Origin: Neoconidiobolus thromboides FSU 785
Taxonomy: Eukaryota; Entomophthoromycota; Entomophthoromycetes; Entomophthorales; Neoconidiobolaceae
DNA length: 38,636 bases
NCBI GenBank assembly: GCA_025603075.1
Contig: MU626440.1
Location: 1 to 38,636, forward strand
Reading direction: 5' to 3'
Both the position numbers and the translations under genes were made by a program. This document shows, piece by piece, positions 21,742 to 33,346 of this stretch (its first letter is position 1; the number at the start of each line of letters is the position of its first letter). The notes below the pieces were generated by a model that was given only the letters and a program-made list of their open reading frames with translations, made no database searches and was not told where the DNA came from.

Positions 21742-24229
21742 ATGTCCACAAGCCACTCCCACCATCAAATTCAACGTATATTTATAGGTCCCAGTATTGA
21801 ATATTGGTACAAAACAGAAGCTTGGTCATTAAGGGGTAATACCGATCGTAAAGCTTCAGTAGAAGATATAGTTAGGTCTACAGCATCAATACGTTCCACA
21901 ACAAGGTAATAAGAAAGAATATTTATCATTATTTTAAATTTTATTGTCGACTTAAAAGTAGATACTAATTATTTAATTTAACTACTATAGTAATTTACGT
22001 AATAATTCTTTATTGTTACCCAATTTAACCTCAGTGATCAGTTCTCCTAATTTAGAAGATCATAATTTATCAATCAATGCACCACTTTCGCTTGAAATAC
22101 CTAGTCCTGGGAGGAGCTTACCATATGATGTCAATTTTTCAGTAAGTAATATAAGAGCCAGTGAACTACCAAAACATTGTCGAGCATTAGTACGTATTGA
22201 ATATGCTAAAGAATGGAATGGAGCTCCAGGCACTTATCACTCTCAACTATTAAATGCAACTGAGCGTAAGTTTTTACCACTTAAAGAGTTTGGATTAATC
22301 TTATATCATAATCGATTGGAGTTGACCAATAGTATAGACAATGTAGATAGTGAAATTATTTTTGATGAGTTTACAAAGTTATCATTATATTCTATTACGG
22401 ATTATAGCTTAGCTATTACAAAAGAGCACATTAAAGAACATATTACCTGTGCCTATATTTTATTATTTCCAACACCCGAAATTGCTAAATCTTGGTATCT
22501 TAGTTTACACCAGATAATGAATAATGTTAAACAATTTCAAGATAATATATTGGTATCGGTACCAGAATTAAATACTAAGGTTAGTATATTAATAAGTTCA
22601 CCGGATATGAAAGTGTGGTCAATTAAAGAAGCAGTTATTGAAGCACTTAAAAAAGACGAAGATAATATGCAAACAGTTGAAGGTTGGGAAAGAGAAGGGA
22701 TGGTTGGCATGTGTTGGAAACACAATGATAAAATTGAATGGATAAGTGAAAGTAAAGAAATCAATAAAACGCATATGGAATATGATTTAGTATTAAGCCC
22801 ACAGTATATTGAACAAACACATGAGTTACAATTAAGAAGTAAGTCCCATAATATATTGAATGAAGAAGAACCACTTCCAGTTGAAGGTTATTTAATCTTT
22901 CGTGGGTTCTTTGAAGTAAATAGTAACAATGAACTTAAAAAGATTGATAGTGGAAGGTTAATTAAAGGACAAAGTTATTATATCTCTACATTTCAAAATC
23001 ATATTACATTTGTATCTAATAATAAGTTTTCAAAAAAGAACAAGAGTAATGTACTGCCCTTGGATTCTATACCCTTTACACTATTTTATCCTAAAGATCG
23101 ACCCAAATTTGATAATAATGAAAAGCATATGATTAATAAGAATGATTTAAATAGTCATAGTAATTTATTATTATTAAAAAATATGGATGGATTTGTTGAT
23201 ATGCGAGAAATTGTATCAATTGAAGAAAGTTGTAAGAACCAAGGAAGTAATAAAGATCCGTTATTCGATATTACTTTAATTGGAAATTATAAATTACGAT
23301 TTGAAGCATGGACAGTAGAATCAAGAAATGAATGGGTAAAGAGATTTGAAACGTTAATAATCTATTGGAAACAAAGTTCAAGAAAAGAATTAGAAACGCA
23401 AATTGAAATTAATAAAGTAAATGAAAATTTTAATCAAGAAGAATACAATAATGATGATACAATTAATGATAATCAAAATATTATTGTCAATCCAATTTTA
23501 TGGAAAAGTTGTCTTAACGAATATTGTTTTCCAATCTTAAAATCAGGTACTTTATATATTAAAGATCGTATCCATGCTCCTTTTCGTAAAGTTCATGCTA
23601 TTCTTACTTTAGATTCTTTACATTTTTTCGAATACTCAGTTACTTCTTTTTATAATAATAATAATGATAATAACAATAATAATAATAATTTAAGTAATAG
23701 TAATAGTAATATTGATAATAGAACTAACAATAATGAACAACAAGAAGGAGAACAAAGTTATTCTCCTTTTGACTTATCTCGTTTACCACCACCAATTAAA
23801 TTTTTACATTTAAGGGAAACTTCTAATTCATATATTTCATTAAAAAATTGTTTTATTTACAGTGGTTTAGCTATGGATTTAGTAGTTGATGGAGATGAAG
23901 TGGAACCACATTTATATCCAGATCGATTATTATCTCAAGACAGTGAATTAGATCGTACATTTACATTATGGGAATCTCATTTAGCTTATTTATGGCCTAA
24001 TAAAATGGAACAAAGAAATCAAGTGGAACTTGGTATTCATTTCTTATATCGAAATATGCATTGTGGCCACTCTTTAATTTGGCCTTGGCATTGGTTTATG
24101 CCCAGTTATTATGGTAAACAAAACAAATTTACATTTCAAACAAGGAGTAAATTAGAAAAAGAACACTGGATTTATTGTATTAATTTAGCCATTGAATATT
24201 TAATTATAAATGATAAATGGCATTATTAA
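21742..24229 (+). CDS. Spo71/Mug56-like protein with several PH domains
   Basis: Two exons (21742-21905, 21991-24229) give 800 residues. The N-terminal exon contains RIFIGPSIEYWYK, resembling the short N-terminal motif of the fungal Spo71/Mug56 family. PH-like units follow: roughly residues 118-227 (ending in an IAKSWYLSLHQIM helix), 350-500 (ending SRNEWVKRFETLI) and 540-800 (ending KLEKEHWIYCINLAIEYL). The third is split by an Asn-rich insert near 605-640. The block FPxHWFM-like WPWHWFMPSYYGK near 760 is the most distinctive. In yeasts Spo71 sits on the forming spore membrane and recruits Vps13. No membrane segment is seen, so binding of phosphoinositides is the likely means of attachment. 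Family assignment is from memory of motif patterns and is only moderately certain. Confidence 0.65.
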
Positions 24230-24365
24230 ATTATTTATTTATTTTGTATTAAATTAATAAAGTTGCTGCTTTATTTATTTTAATTCATTACATTTAGTTT
24301 GCTTTTTGAAATTTTAAATAGTTATTTTGAAATTTTAAATCCTTTATTTATTATTCTTAATTTTT

Positions 24366-26563
24366 TTAGTCTTCATCCCAATTTGGGTTGTTTTTTGGCA
24401 TTTTAGGACCCCCGGCTGGTTTACTCATTATAATCTACAATTTCATTTAATAAAATTTATAAAAATTCATTTTAAACTTACCTGATCAACCATTAATACA
24501 GTTAAGGCAGCATGGGTAGCCAATTCAATAGCATTATGCTTAACAGTGTAAATATCCAAGATTCCTTTTTCTTTAGCGTCTATACTGGCTGCCTTTTCAC
24601 TCTAAATAAATTATAAATAACTAAACTAAATTTAGAATCATTAAAACTTACATCTATATCTACACCAACAAAACAGTTTTCTTGATTTGTATAATGAGCA
24701 GCATGTAATTTAGAGAGAATTTCATAGGACTAAACAATGATAAATAAGCAGATACAAATAAATAATTGTTTTCTTACACTCATTCCAGAAGTTTCGCCAA
24801 GAGTACGTGGTACAATCTCTAAAGCTTCTGCAAATTTTTTAATTGCATATTGATTCAATCCTGCTGTTTTCTAATTAAAATTAATAAAAAATAAAAAGTA
24901 ATTCCAATAAAAAGCTTACTTCTCCGAATGAAGTTAAATGTTTAGCTAACTGCGTTTCAGAGGCTCCAGCACCAGCCAAAACACGACCATCACGTCCTAA
25001 GGCTTTCACTGAGCTGATACCATCATCTAGAGCTCTTTCAACATCATCTAAGAAATTTTGGGTAGCACCTCTCAATAAAATAGTGGAAGTCTTTGATTTT
25101 TCAGTTTCTAAAAAAATAAGCTTCTATTAAAGTCATTCTATCAACTATTTTACCTTGACGGAAAATAACAACACGATCACTACCGATTTCTTCAGACTCA
25201 ACAATATCACAGTATCCCATCTCTTCAGCCATTGGTACACCCTAAATTAACACTTAAAAAATTGAAACAATGATCAACTATGATATTACCAATCTAGCTA
25301 ATGGTGTAGCTCCAACGACTCTGGAAAGACGACGTAAATCGAATTTAGATGGACATTTAACTGCCATAAGACCATAACGATTGATAAAGTGAAGAGCCAA
25401 ATCACCAATAACACCACCACTGACAATAACTTTGACACCAGATTCAGCTAATTCTTTGATAGCCTCTTCGATTTGGGATTCTTCACCCTTTGAGAAATCC
25501 AACATTTCTTTAGCATTATGAATTAATACCGTACCCTTAGTTTCAGTTTGAGAAATATCAATTGGACAACTGAATACAGCAATCTTTGCTTTTTCGGCAT
25601 AATGAACGTTTCCTAATATAATTTTAAATACTTGTGTTATATAATATATTATCTTTTTACCTTCAGCTTCACGTCCAAATACCATTCCTTTAACTACTTT
25701 AGATTCCAATAAGCTTGAACCCATTACTTTAACAATACGTACGCTATCCACGTTAAAATTAGATGCTTTATTTGGCATGATATAGGAACAAGCATCCCAA
25801 ACTAACTTAGCCAAAAAACCCTGATAGCCATTCATTTTAGAACCAACTGCAGCTTCAATTACTTTTAAAGTTAAATCTGATTCATTAATATTTTCAATAT
25901 TTTCAACACATAAAGCTAGCAAAAAACGAGATCAGTCCATACTATTATTTTAAATTCAAAGAGACTAAATTACTTTCTAATAACTCAAGTGCTTTTTTAG
26001 ATGCGATTTCATAACCTTGAGCTACTTCACTTGGCTTTAATCCCATTCTCAATAAGCCTTCAGCTTTGTCTAGAAGTTCGGAAGCTAACATTAAAACTAA
26101 GTTAGAAGCATCTCCTAACTATTAAAAATAGATTAATTAAAAAAACAAAATAATGGAAACAAATCTTACTTCTGCTTGTTGATGTTGAGAAGCTTGAGCT
26201 AAAATTTTAGCAGCTGGGTGAACTACCTCCAATTCGTTGATCATAGTACCAGCATCATTGGTAACAAATAATTTTTCTAAATGATTAACTACAATCTTGT
26301 TACGACCTTTCAAGAAAACAAATAAGCTTTATCTTTTTTTTACTTTTAATTTCTAATTACTTACCATTGGGCCCAAAAGAAGATAAAGTGATCTTATTCA
26401 ACTCTCTACAAGCGTCGATGTTTCTTATAACCGCATCGTCAACACCTTGGGAGATCTATCAAAATTAATAAGCTTTTTTGGATTTCTTTAATAACAAGAA
26501 GATTACTTTATATCCATCCTTAAATAAGGATGAGGAAGAGGCCTTTGGTACGCGTAATGACAT
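24366..26563 (-). CDS. CCT8: T-complex protein 1 subunit theta (CCT8)
   Basis: CCT8 is one of eight subunits of the TRiC/CCT chaperonin, which folds actin, tubulin and WD-repeat proteins in the cytosol. Twelve exons starting (5' to 3') at 26563, 26455, 26306, 26118, 25915, 25612, 25241, 25107, 24870, 24729, 24601 and 24434 give 547 residues, the expected length. The start SLRVPKAS, SFGPNGRNK, VTNDAGTM, AKIAVFSCP, ETKGTVLI, DLRRLSRVVGAT and the C-terminal MSKPAGGP...WDED pattern match the theta subunit. The nucleotide motif usually written GDGT is GDAS here, with the aspartate kept; GAGASE replaces the usual GGGAxE. The first intron uses a GTAATC donor. The gene converges on the PH-domain gene with 136 bp between stops. 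Confidence 0.96.
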
Positions 26564-27641
26564 TAATTTTTTTTAGAAAGATAAAAAATTATAAAAGTCT
26601 TCTTTTGACCGAATTGAATGGAAATTTGTTTCAAAAATCGAAACTTTTTGTTGTGCTGAATTATTTGGTTATGTTAAGATGTTATTGGCTAAAAAATTGC
26701 AACTTTTTGGATATTGTTGGCTTGATTGGAAATGGTCTTTTTGGTACAGAATCCTAAGAAAGGGATATGGCATTTTTTAGGGATAACGATATATTATCAT
26801 TACTAATTGTGTTTATCATTTTATAAAGCAAATTATCAGTATTGTTTGTTGAAGCTATTGTAGTTTTCTATTATCACTTGTTGAGCTTTTATCGCAGTAG
26901 AATTTTTAGGGTAATTTCTAATCAAAGATTTTGAGGGAAATAATGCTAGTCATTAGCTCTAATAGTTTTTTTCTTGTATAAGAACAGTTATTATCTGCAT
27001 GTGAAGTTATCTTGATATTGCAATTATATATCTTCACCAATTGGATCGGTCCAGAAATTATAGATTACTTTAGAAGTTACCTTATTGATTTTTATGGGAT
27101 TAAAAAGAACCCAAGTTTTTGTTTCGAATTTCTAGGCAATTTATTAGATAACCATAATAAATTGGTTCATAAATTTCATTATTAAATAAAGCGTTATTTT
27201 CCAAAAACTTTACTTATTAAGTGCTCTATATAATGAGTATAATAAATATAATATGATCATTATATACTCACAAAAACTATAATCCAAATTCAGATATAAT
27301 GAATATTTTTGATATCATCTAAGAACAAGTTTTTTTTAAATTTAATATGAACTTTACTGAACTTAAAATAATAAAACTAGGGTTAATAAACGGGGTAAGA
27401 GCAACAAAACCCTAAAATTGGCTTAAATTAAAAGCGTAAAAATAGTAATTTGTGATCACATTTACAGCATGATATTAAATCTTATGACCAATGTTACAAT
27501 TAAAGGGGTTTTTATAGGGCAAATTTCATCAAAATGCTTAAAATTGAATAGTGATTATTGTATTATTATAGAACTTTGAAGTATAAAAACTAAGCAAAGA
27601 GAGTAAACTGTTTTTATTTTTTCGTTAGTTTTTTTCAATTT
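26564..27641. promoter_or_regulatory. divergent upstream region, CCT8 and GGT
   Basis: This 1,078-bp gap lies between divergent start codons and has no convincing gene. A 75-codon frame at 26530-26757 overlaps the CCT8 start and looks spurious. Near 27378 and 27411 there are facing telo-box-like words (TAGGGTTA and AACCCTAA), 27 bp apart. I see no MITE here. Confidence 0.4.
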
Positions 27642-30278
27642 ATGCTGGGAACAAGCAGTAGTACTGGTGGCTATCAACCATTAAATAAAAGTGAGGATGA
27701 TTACTCCTCAGAAAAGAATATATTTAGAGATAACGGAGAATTTGATAATGTAAACAATAATACCAATGAAGAAGAGGAGGATCAAAATGAGAGTTATGAG
27801 CTGCCGCCAAGTTTTGAGAGTGTATTAAAAGAAAAAGAAGCATATAAAAAGAATACAATTAAAAGAAAGTTACTTACTTTATTTACCATCTTTTTTTCAA
27901 TCGGTCTATTCTTATTTTTGTTTGGAATACCGTATCTACCTAACTTTATTCAAGCCTATTTTGAAGACTTGGGAGGAAGGTATCAAGCACCCACTTTACT
28001 CTATACTGGTAAAAGAGGTGCTGTTGCTACCGAAAATGAAATATGTTCTAAAATTGGAACTCAGACATTGAGAGAGGGTGGTAATGCTGTTGATTCCGCT
28101 ATTGCTTCTGCTTTTTGTATTGGTGTAGTCAATAGTTTTTCATCAGGTATTGGAGGCGGAGGTTTTATGACTATTCGTACTAAAGATGGAAAATATGATT
28201 TTATTGACTTTCGTGAGGAAGCACCTGCTGCTACTACTTTTGAAGAATATTTAAAACAACCTAATCGTACTCAGTTTGGTGGCACTGCTGTTGGTGTTCC
28301 TGGTGAAATTAAAGGTTTCGAACTTGCTCATCAACGGTAAATTTTGAATAGTCATCTTAATTTATTCTAATCATTGTTAGCTATGGTAACTTAAAATGGA
28401 GGCAATTAATTGAGCCTAGTATTAAATTGGCTAGATCTGGATTTCCAGTAGGCAAACAATTAGCTTACTATCTAAAAGTAAATCTATATTGTATTTTCGC
28501 TATGTTGTACTCATTTTTTGTCTAGTCAAATAAGCAGTACATTGACGCTTCGACTGGATTCAGAGAAGTATTTATAAATCAAAAAGATGAATTAGCTAAA
28601 GAGGGAGATATTGTTTATCGCAAAAATTTAGCAGATACTTTGGAAATTATTGCTAAAGAAGGTTCTGACGGCTTTTACAAAGTGATTAATAAATTATTGT
28701 TATAATAGGATAGAATATAATATAGTTTTAATAGGGAAAAATCGCTGAAAAAATAATTCAGACAATACAAAAAGAAGGCGGTGTAATGACATTAAAAGAT
28801 TTACAAGAATATCGTCCAATAACTAGAAAACCCATGGTTGGTACCTTTTTGGGCAATAAAGTTATTACTTCGCCTCCACCAACCTCAGGCCCAATTTTAT
28901 TGTCCATTTTAAATATATTAGAAGGTTATAAATTAAGCGATATCACTGCCCATGATGAAATTACTTTATATTATCATAGGTAATTATTATTTATATATTG
29001 TAAGAGCATAGTAATAACATTATGTTTATTTAGGCTTATTGAATCTTTCAAATGTAACTATATCACAATTATTGAATATAAATATTAATGTTGATTTTAG
29101 TCGGCTATGCTCAAAGAACAGAATTAGCAGATCCAATTATGGTACTATTATTTGTTATATTAATTTAATATAACAAAGTATTAACTATTTAATAGCCTAA
29201 TATAACTCAAAAAGCTAATGAATTCGCAGATAAATTAACAGCACAAAACATTCGTAGAAATATATCAGATGTAATTATCATTTTAGTTATTGTATTCTTT
29301 AGTTTAATATATTCATTTTTAGACACATACTTACGACTATAAGTACTACCATCCTAAGTATTCTCATAAAGAGTTACCTGGTACTACCCATTTATCAGTC
29401 ATTGACTCAGATAAAATGGCTGTTGGGTTAACATCAACTGTAAGCTTATACCGTATGCTACTATATAATTTATTTGACATATTCCTTTAGGTTAATTTGA
29501 TCTTTGGTTCTAAAATTATGGACGAAGAAACAGGAGTTATCTTTAACAATCAAATCGATGATTTTTCAATCCCACATACTAAAAACGGCTTTGATCTTTT
29601 CCCATCCCCTGCTAATTTTATTGGTAATATCTACTTCATGATGAATAATGCTAGTAATCTAATATAATGTGTTTCGTTAGCCCCTAGAAAGAGACCACTC
29701 TCATCTACAGTTCCTACTATCATCGAAGCTAACTCTGATTCTGATGATTTGGAATTATTGGTTCTTGGTGGATCAGGTGGTAGCAGGATTTTAACTGCAG
29801 CAGTACAAGTAAATATTATATAACAACAGTAGTATAATATTAATATAATTGTTTATTAGGTTATATTACAAGTAGTAATAAATAAAAAAGAGGTCCATCG
29901 TGCTATTGATCACCCTAGACTTCATAATCAATTGTTACCTGAACTTGTAATATTATAAATTATAAATTTCATCTTACATCCTAACCTATACTTAATTAGA
30001 CTTACTTTGAACCTAAGTTTTGTCCCATGATCTCAAATTCACTTGAAAAATATAAACATAATGTAATTATTATTATTTATTAGTTTAATCAATAGTTAAA
30101 ATAATTGTTTAGATTGAATATCTTTCTTTTCCTAACTCAGTAATTCAAGCCGTTCACTATTCTAAAGGAGTTTATTCAGGTAAATTTTATTCTTTTGATT
30201 TCTTTTGATTTAGCTTAATTTAATTTCCTCATAGCTGCTTCCGATGGCAGAAAGCACGGATTGGCTGATGCCTATTAA
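27642..30278 (+). CDS. GGT: gamma-glutamyltransferase, membrane-anchored
   Basis: GGT hydrolyses or transfers the gamma-glutamyl group of glutathione, the first step of glutathione breakdown at the cell surface or vacuole. Fourteen exons beginning at 27642, 28381, 28526, 28735, 29034, 29101, 29196, 29323, 29491, 29681, 29860, 30000, 30113 and 30235 give 655 residues. A cytosolic acidic, Asn-rich tail (1-75) is followed by one membrane helix (about 78-97), so it is a type II protein. The large-subunit landmarks are GGNAVDSAIA, SFSSGIGGGGFM and FREEAP. Self-cleavage should occur before the nucleophile T464 in PGTTHLS. The small subunit has NLIFGSK, FNNQIDDFS, KRPLSS at 530-535, and AASDGRKHG near the end. 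Exon 5 is only 20 nt. The exon 3 donor is GTGATT. Confidence 0.95.
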
Positions 30279-31593
30279 GCTCTTCATCAAATTTGGTGTT
30301 TTTTTGTTTCTTTGGTAGTACAATAAATGATGATATATTAATACTACTATAGAATTCATTAGTAGTATGATTACATTATCAACAACTAAAGTCTTGATTA
30401 AAAAGATAATAAAGCTTTAATAAAAAACAAACTTGTATTTAATATCTAATGTTTATTTTATTAACTCAAATATTTTTTAAGGATGTCATTAGATTATTAT
30501 ATAAAGCTTAAAATTTTGATGTTTTAAATAAATAATTTCACATATTATAAATGCCTCTTACTGCCTGAGTTCATGTTTAAACAATTCTAAATAGTACAGA
30601 AAAATTAATTTTACTAAGTGAATGCAAAGAGCAAGCTGGCCAATGCATTCAAACTACTAGTAATGCTTTGCAAATTTGTAAAATTTGAGTAATTTAGACA
30701 GATTTTTGGACCTCTTTCTACTTTACTACCTGCTTAAAAGTATAGCTTAAAATTTAGGAAGATCAAGCATTACAAGGTAGAAAGAATTTTTGAAGTTTTT
30801 TTTAGCTTAACAAAAAATGATATCCCGCTAAAACATACTCTTGAAATTTTGATTACTTCTTGGAGATAAGCGATTCAGTTAACACATACAATAGTTTTGT
30901 ACAAAAAACTCCCATTTAAACCTCTTTAAACCTCTTTATTTTACAAACTTTACAACTTTACTCGTATGACTAAGAGACCATAAACTAACTTGATAATTGG
31001 AAAATCAGGATTATAGTTCTAATATGAATATTTTAGTAAATTAGTATAATATAATATCCTATGTTCTATCATTAATTAATGATAGAATAATAAATACTTT
31101 TATACAGAAATAAAAATAAACTTAAAATTTGTGATGAAATTTTTTTTATTCAAGTTACCAATTGGGTTTTAATAAAGCTAGAAAAATAACTTATTTGGAT
31201 CAAAGTGATTATTTAAGTAACAAAAGGTCAAACACTAACAAAATTTTGATCCTTTTAATATTTATTTTTCAATACTCAATTACATAATTTCAACATGCAA
31301 CTTTTTTGAAGACTATTGGTAAACGTAGGTAATTTGATATGCAGTTTTATATGGCTAATATATTTTATTGTTAAAATTCAACTTTAATAAAAAAAGCTGT
31401 CATAGCTTGAATTTTGTTTATTAAAATATTCTGACCAGTGTTTAAGTTTGTGTATCAAAAGTTTACTGATGCTTACTAATAGCTTTTACAATATATATGT
31501 CTGAATGCAATAGTTTTAAATATAAGCTACTATTATTCACTTTATTTTCACTTGTTTGTTAATTATATTGTTAGCTTTTAAGAGTGTAAAAAG
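30279..31593. other. gene-free AT-rich region
   Basis: This is downstream of the gamma-glutamyltransferase. I see no open frame, MITE or RNA gene. A short tandem repeat of TTTAAACCTC occurs near 30917-30940. Confidence 0.5.
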
Positions 31594-31807
31594 AATATTT
31601 TAAAACAAATACATATCAAATTGGGACTGATTGCATTTAGATGCTTCCTTTTATTTTGATTTGTCATTAATTTCTTTTACATTAAATTTATGGATCATAC
31701 GTAACCCTAGCCTATATTTTCATTACAAAAGACATTAACAAATCAAAATAAATCAGAGCATCTAAATGCAATCAATCCCAATTTGATATGTATTTGTTTA
31801 AAATATT
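31594..31807. mobile_element. fold-back (long inverted repeat) element
   Basis: Two arms of about 75 bp (31594-31670 and 31733-31807) are near-perfect reverse complements. Each reads AATATTTTAAA(A)CAAATAC at the outer end and passes through TTGGGAxTGATTGCATTTAG. They surround a loop of about 60 bp. No coding capacity is present. Unlike the TA-target MITE family it is a true hairpin, and its sequence is unrelated. No clear target duplication is seen outside the arms. It may be a fold-back MITE, or a locus able to give small RNAs if transcribed. Confidence 0.75.
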
Positions 31808-33059
31808 GACTTTATAGCTCTGCAACCCTATTATGACCCAACTAACTGCTCATTAAAGATAAAAATTTGCTAAAATCCTATATTAGTCTTTAAAAAACTA
31901 AACAAACGGATAACTGACTTTATTGTGACCTAATTGGGATAAATTTTAGAGTTACAGCAGCTATATTGAAATGAACAAAAAGAACGTCAAAGTAATGACA
32001 GCTTAATTCTGATTTTCTAGGTCAACATATTTTTCAAATAAAGCAACTTTAGGATAAATTTTTAGGGTAAATTAGACACTTGAATTTTATTTCAGGTTTA
32101 TGATTGTAAGGCGTATTTTTATAGTTCTTAAATAAAAAGATGAAGTTCTAAGTTTTTTATAATTTGCATTCATTTTTATTCCTTTAAAATAACAAAACTC
32201 AAATCATTCTAATGAGATAACAGTTATAGATAGTCAAAAAAAGTTAATCAAAAGAAATTTTTATAGCTTAAGTTAAATTCCTTTTATCCTTTTTGACTTT
32301 TTGAACATAAATTTATTTTTAACTCTACTCGTTATATCCCTTTTTATACGTCATTTTTTTTTTAAAATTAACGTTAAAATGATTGTTTTCAAAGAATTGC
32401 TGAATAATTTAATTCCTTCAAGGATAAGTTATGATTTTCTATTTAATAAATTAGACAGGGTTTTAGCCAATCAGAGTTGTTATTAGTTTTTAATTAGACA
32501 TATCAATCTATTACACCAATAGCAGAATATTATTATATTATTATATAAACAAAAATAATAATATGAAAAATAAAGTTTTATTGTTTTGAAATAAATTATT
32601 ACCCTTAAACTATTCTCATAATTTTTTCAAAGCCTTATATTGTTTCAATATGCGCTTCATTAGAATGAATATGTTTAGACACTCTCCTTTTATGAGTTGA
32701 TAAATGGATGTTAATTGGCTAATATTGTTTTATTTTAAATAGAGGTTAAAATTTATTCAAAATTTCAGAGTAAATATTAGACTAACTAATATGGACAAGA
32801 TGGATTATACAGATTTTATTGGCTATCTATATTGAAGCCAACAAATGATATTTAAATTAGGTTAATAAGGTGTGGAGATTAAAAGTATTTTTAGATCTAA
32901 TAAATTTGATTAAGCTGATTTGATAATTTTCAGCACTAAGCGTCATTTTGAAACGTTTTCGTCTCTCATCTTTAGTTAATCACCTTAAAAGCAGCTTATT
33001 CTTAATTAATCTTAGCAGGGTTGATCTATGCAATTGTGTTTAAAGTATTAATTTAATAT
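31808..33059. other. gene-free AT-rich region
   Basis: This is upstream of the Puf gene leader. A 61-codon frame at 32301-32486 with a hydrophobic start is present, but its composition is that of random AT-rich DNA and nothing supports it. I see no other feature. Confidence 0.45.
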
Positions 33060-33346
33060 TTTTTTAAATTAATCCAAATTGTTATAATATTTCAATTTTT
33101 TAAATCTTTTTTCTTCTCAATTCTTTTTGATTATTGAACTTTGAGTCTCATTTGTTTTTTAAATAATTACCATCTTTCGTTTATTTTAAAAGCTTTCTTG
33201 TTTAAATAATTAGATCTTTCCTTTCCCTTTATTCATTGTTATTTTTAATCTGTTACTACTTCCATTATAGTGAATAGACTTACACTATTTTGATCTTATT
33301 GTTTTCCTTTACCTTTCATTATAAAAGTTGTTTTTAACTCATCAAA
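33060..33346 (+). promoter_or_regulatory. pyrimidine-rich upstream leader of the Puf gene
   Basis: The roughly 285 bases before the start codon are markedly richer in T and C on the coding strand than other intergenic DNA here, with repeated CTTTC/TTCCTTT runs (for example near 33210-33235 and 33300-33320). Pyrimidine-rich stretches just upstream of starts are common in strongly expressed fungal genes. It could be a promoter, a long 5' leader, or contain an untranslated intron. Confidence 0.45.

Noticed and set aside
22537-22764. 75-codon frame on the - strand
   Set aside because: It lies wholly antisense to the PH-domain gene, whose frame is continuous and protein-like here.
26530-26757. 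75-codon frame on the + strand at the CCT8 start
   Set aside because: It overlaps CCT8 exon 1 on the opposite strand, has no splice partners, and its composition looks random.
32301-32486. 61-codon frame with a hydrophobic N terminus, possible small secreted protein
   Set aside because: It is the length expected by chance in AT-rich DNA, with no leader, repeats or recognisable motif. It was kept only as a note.
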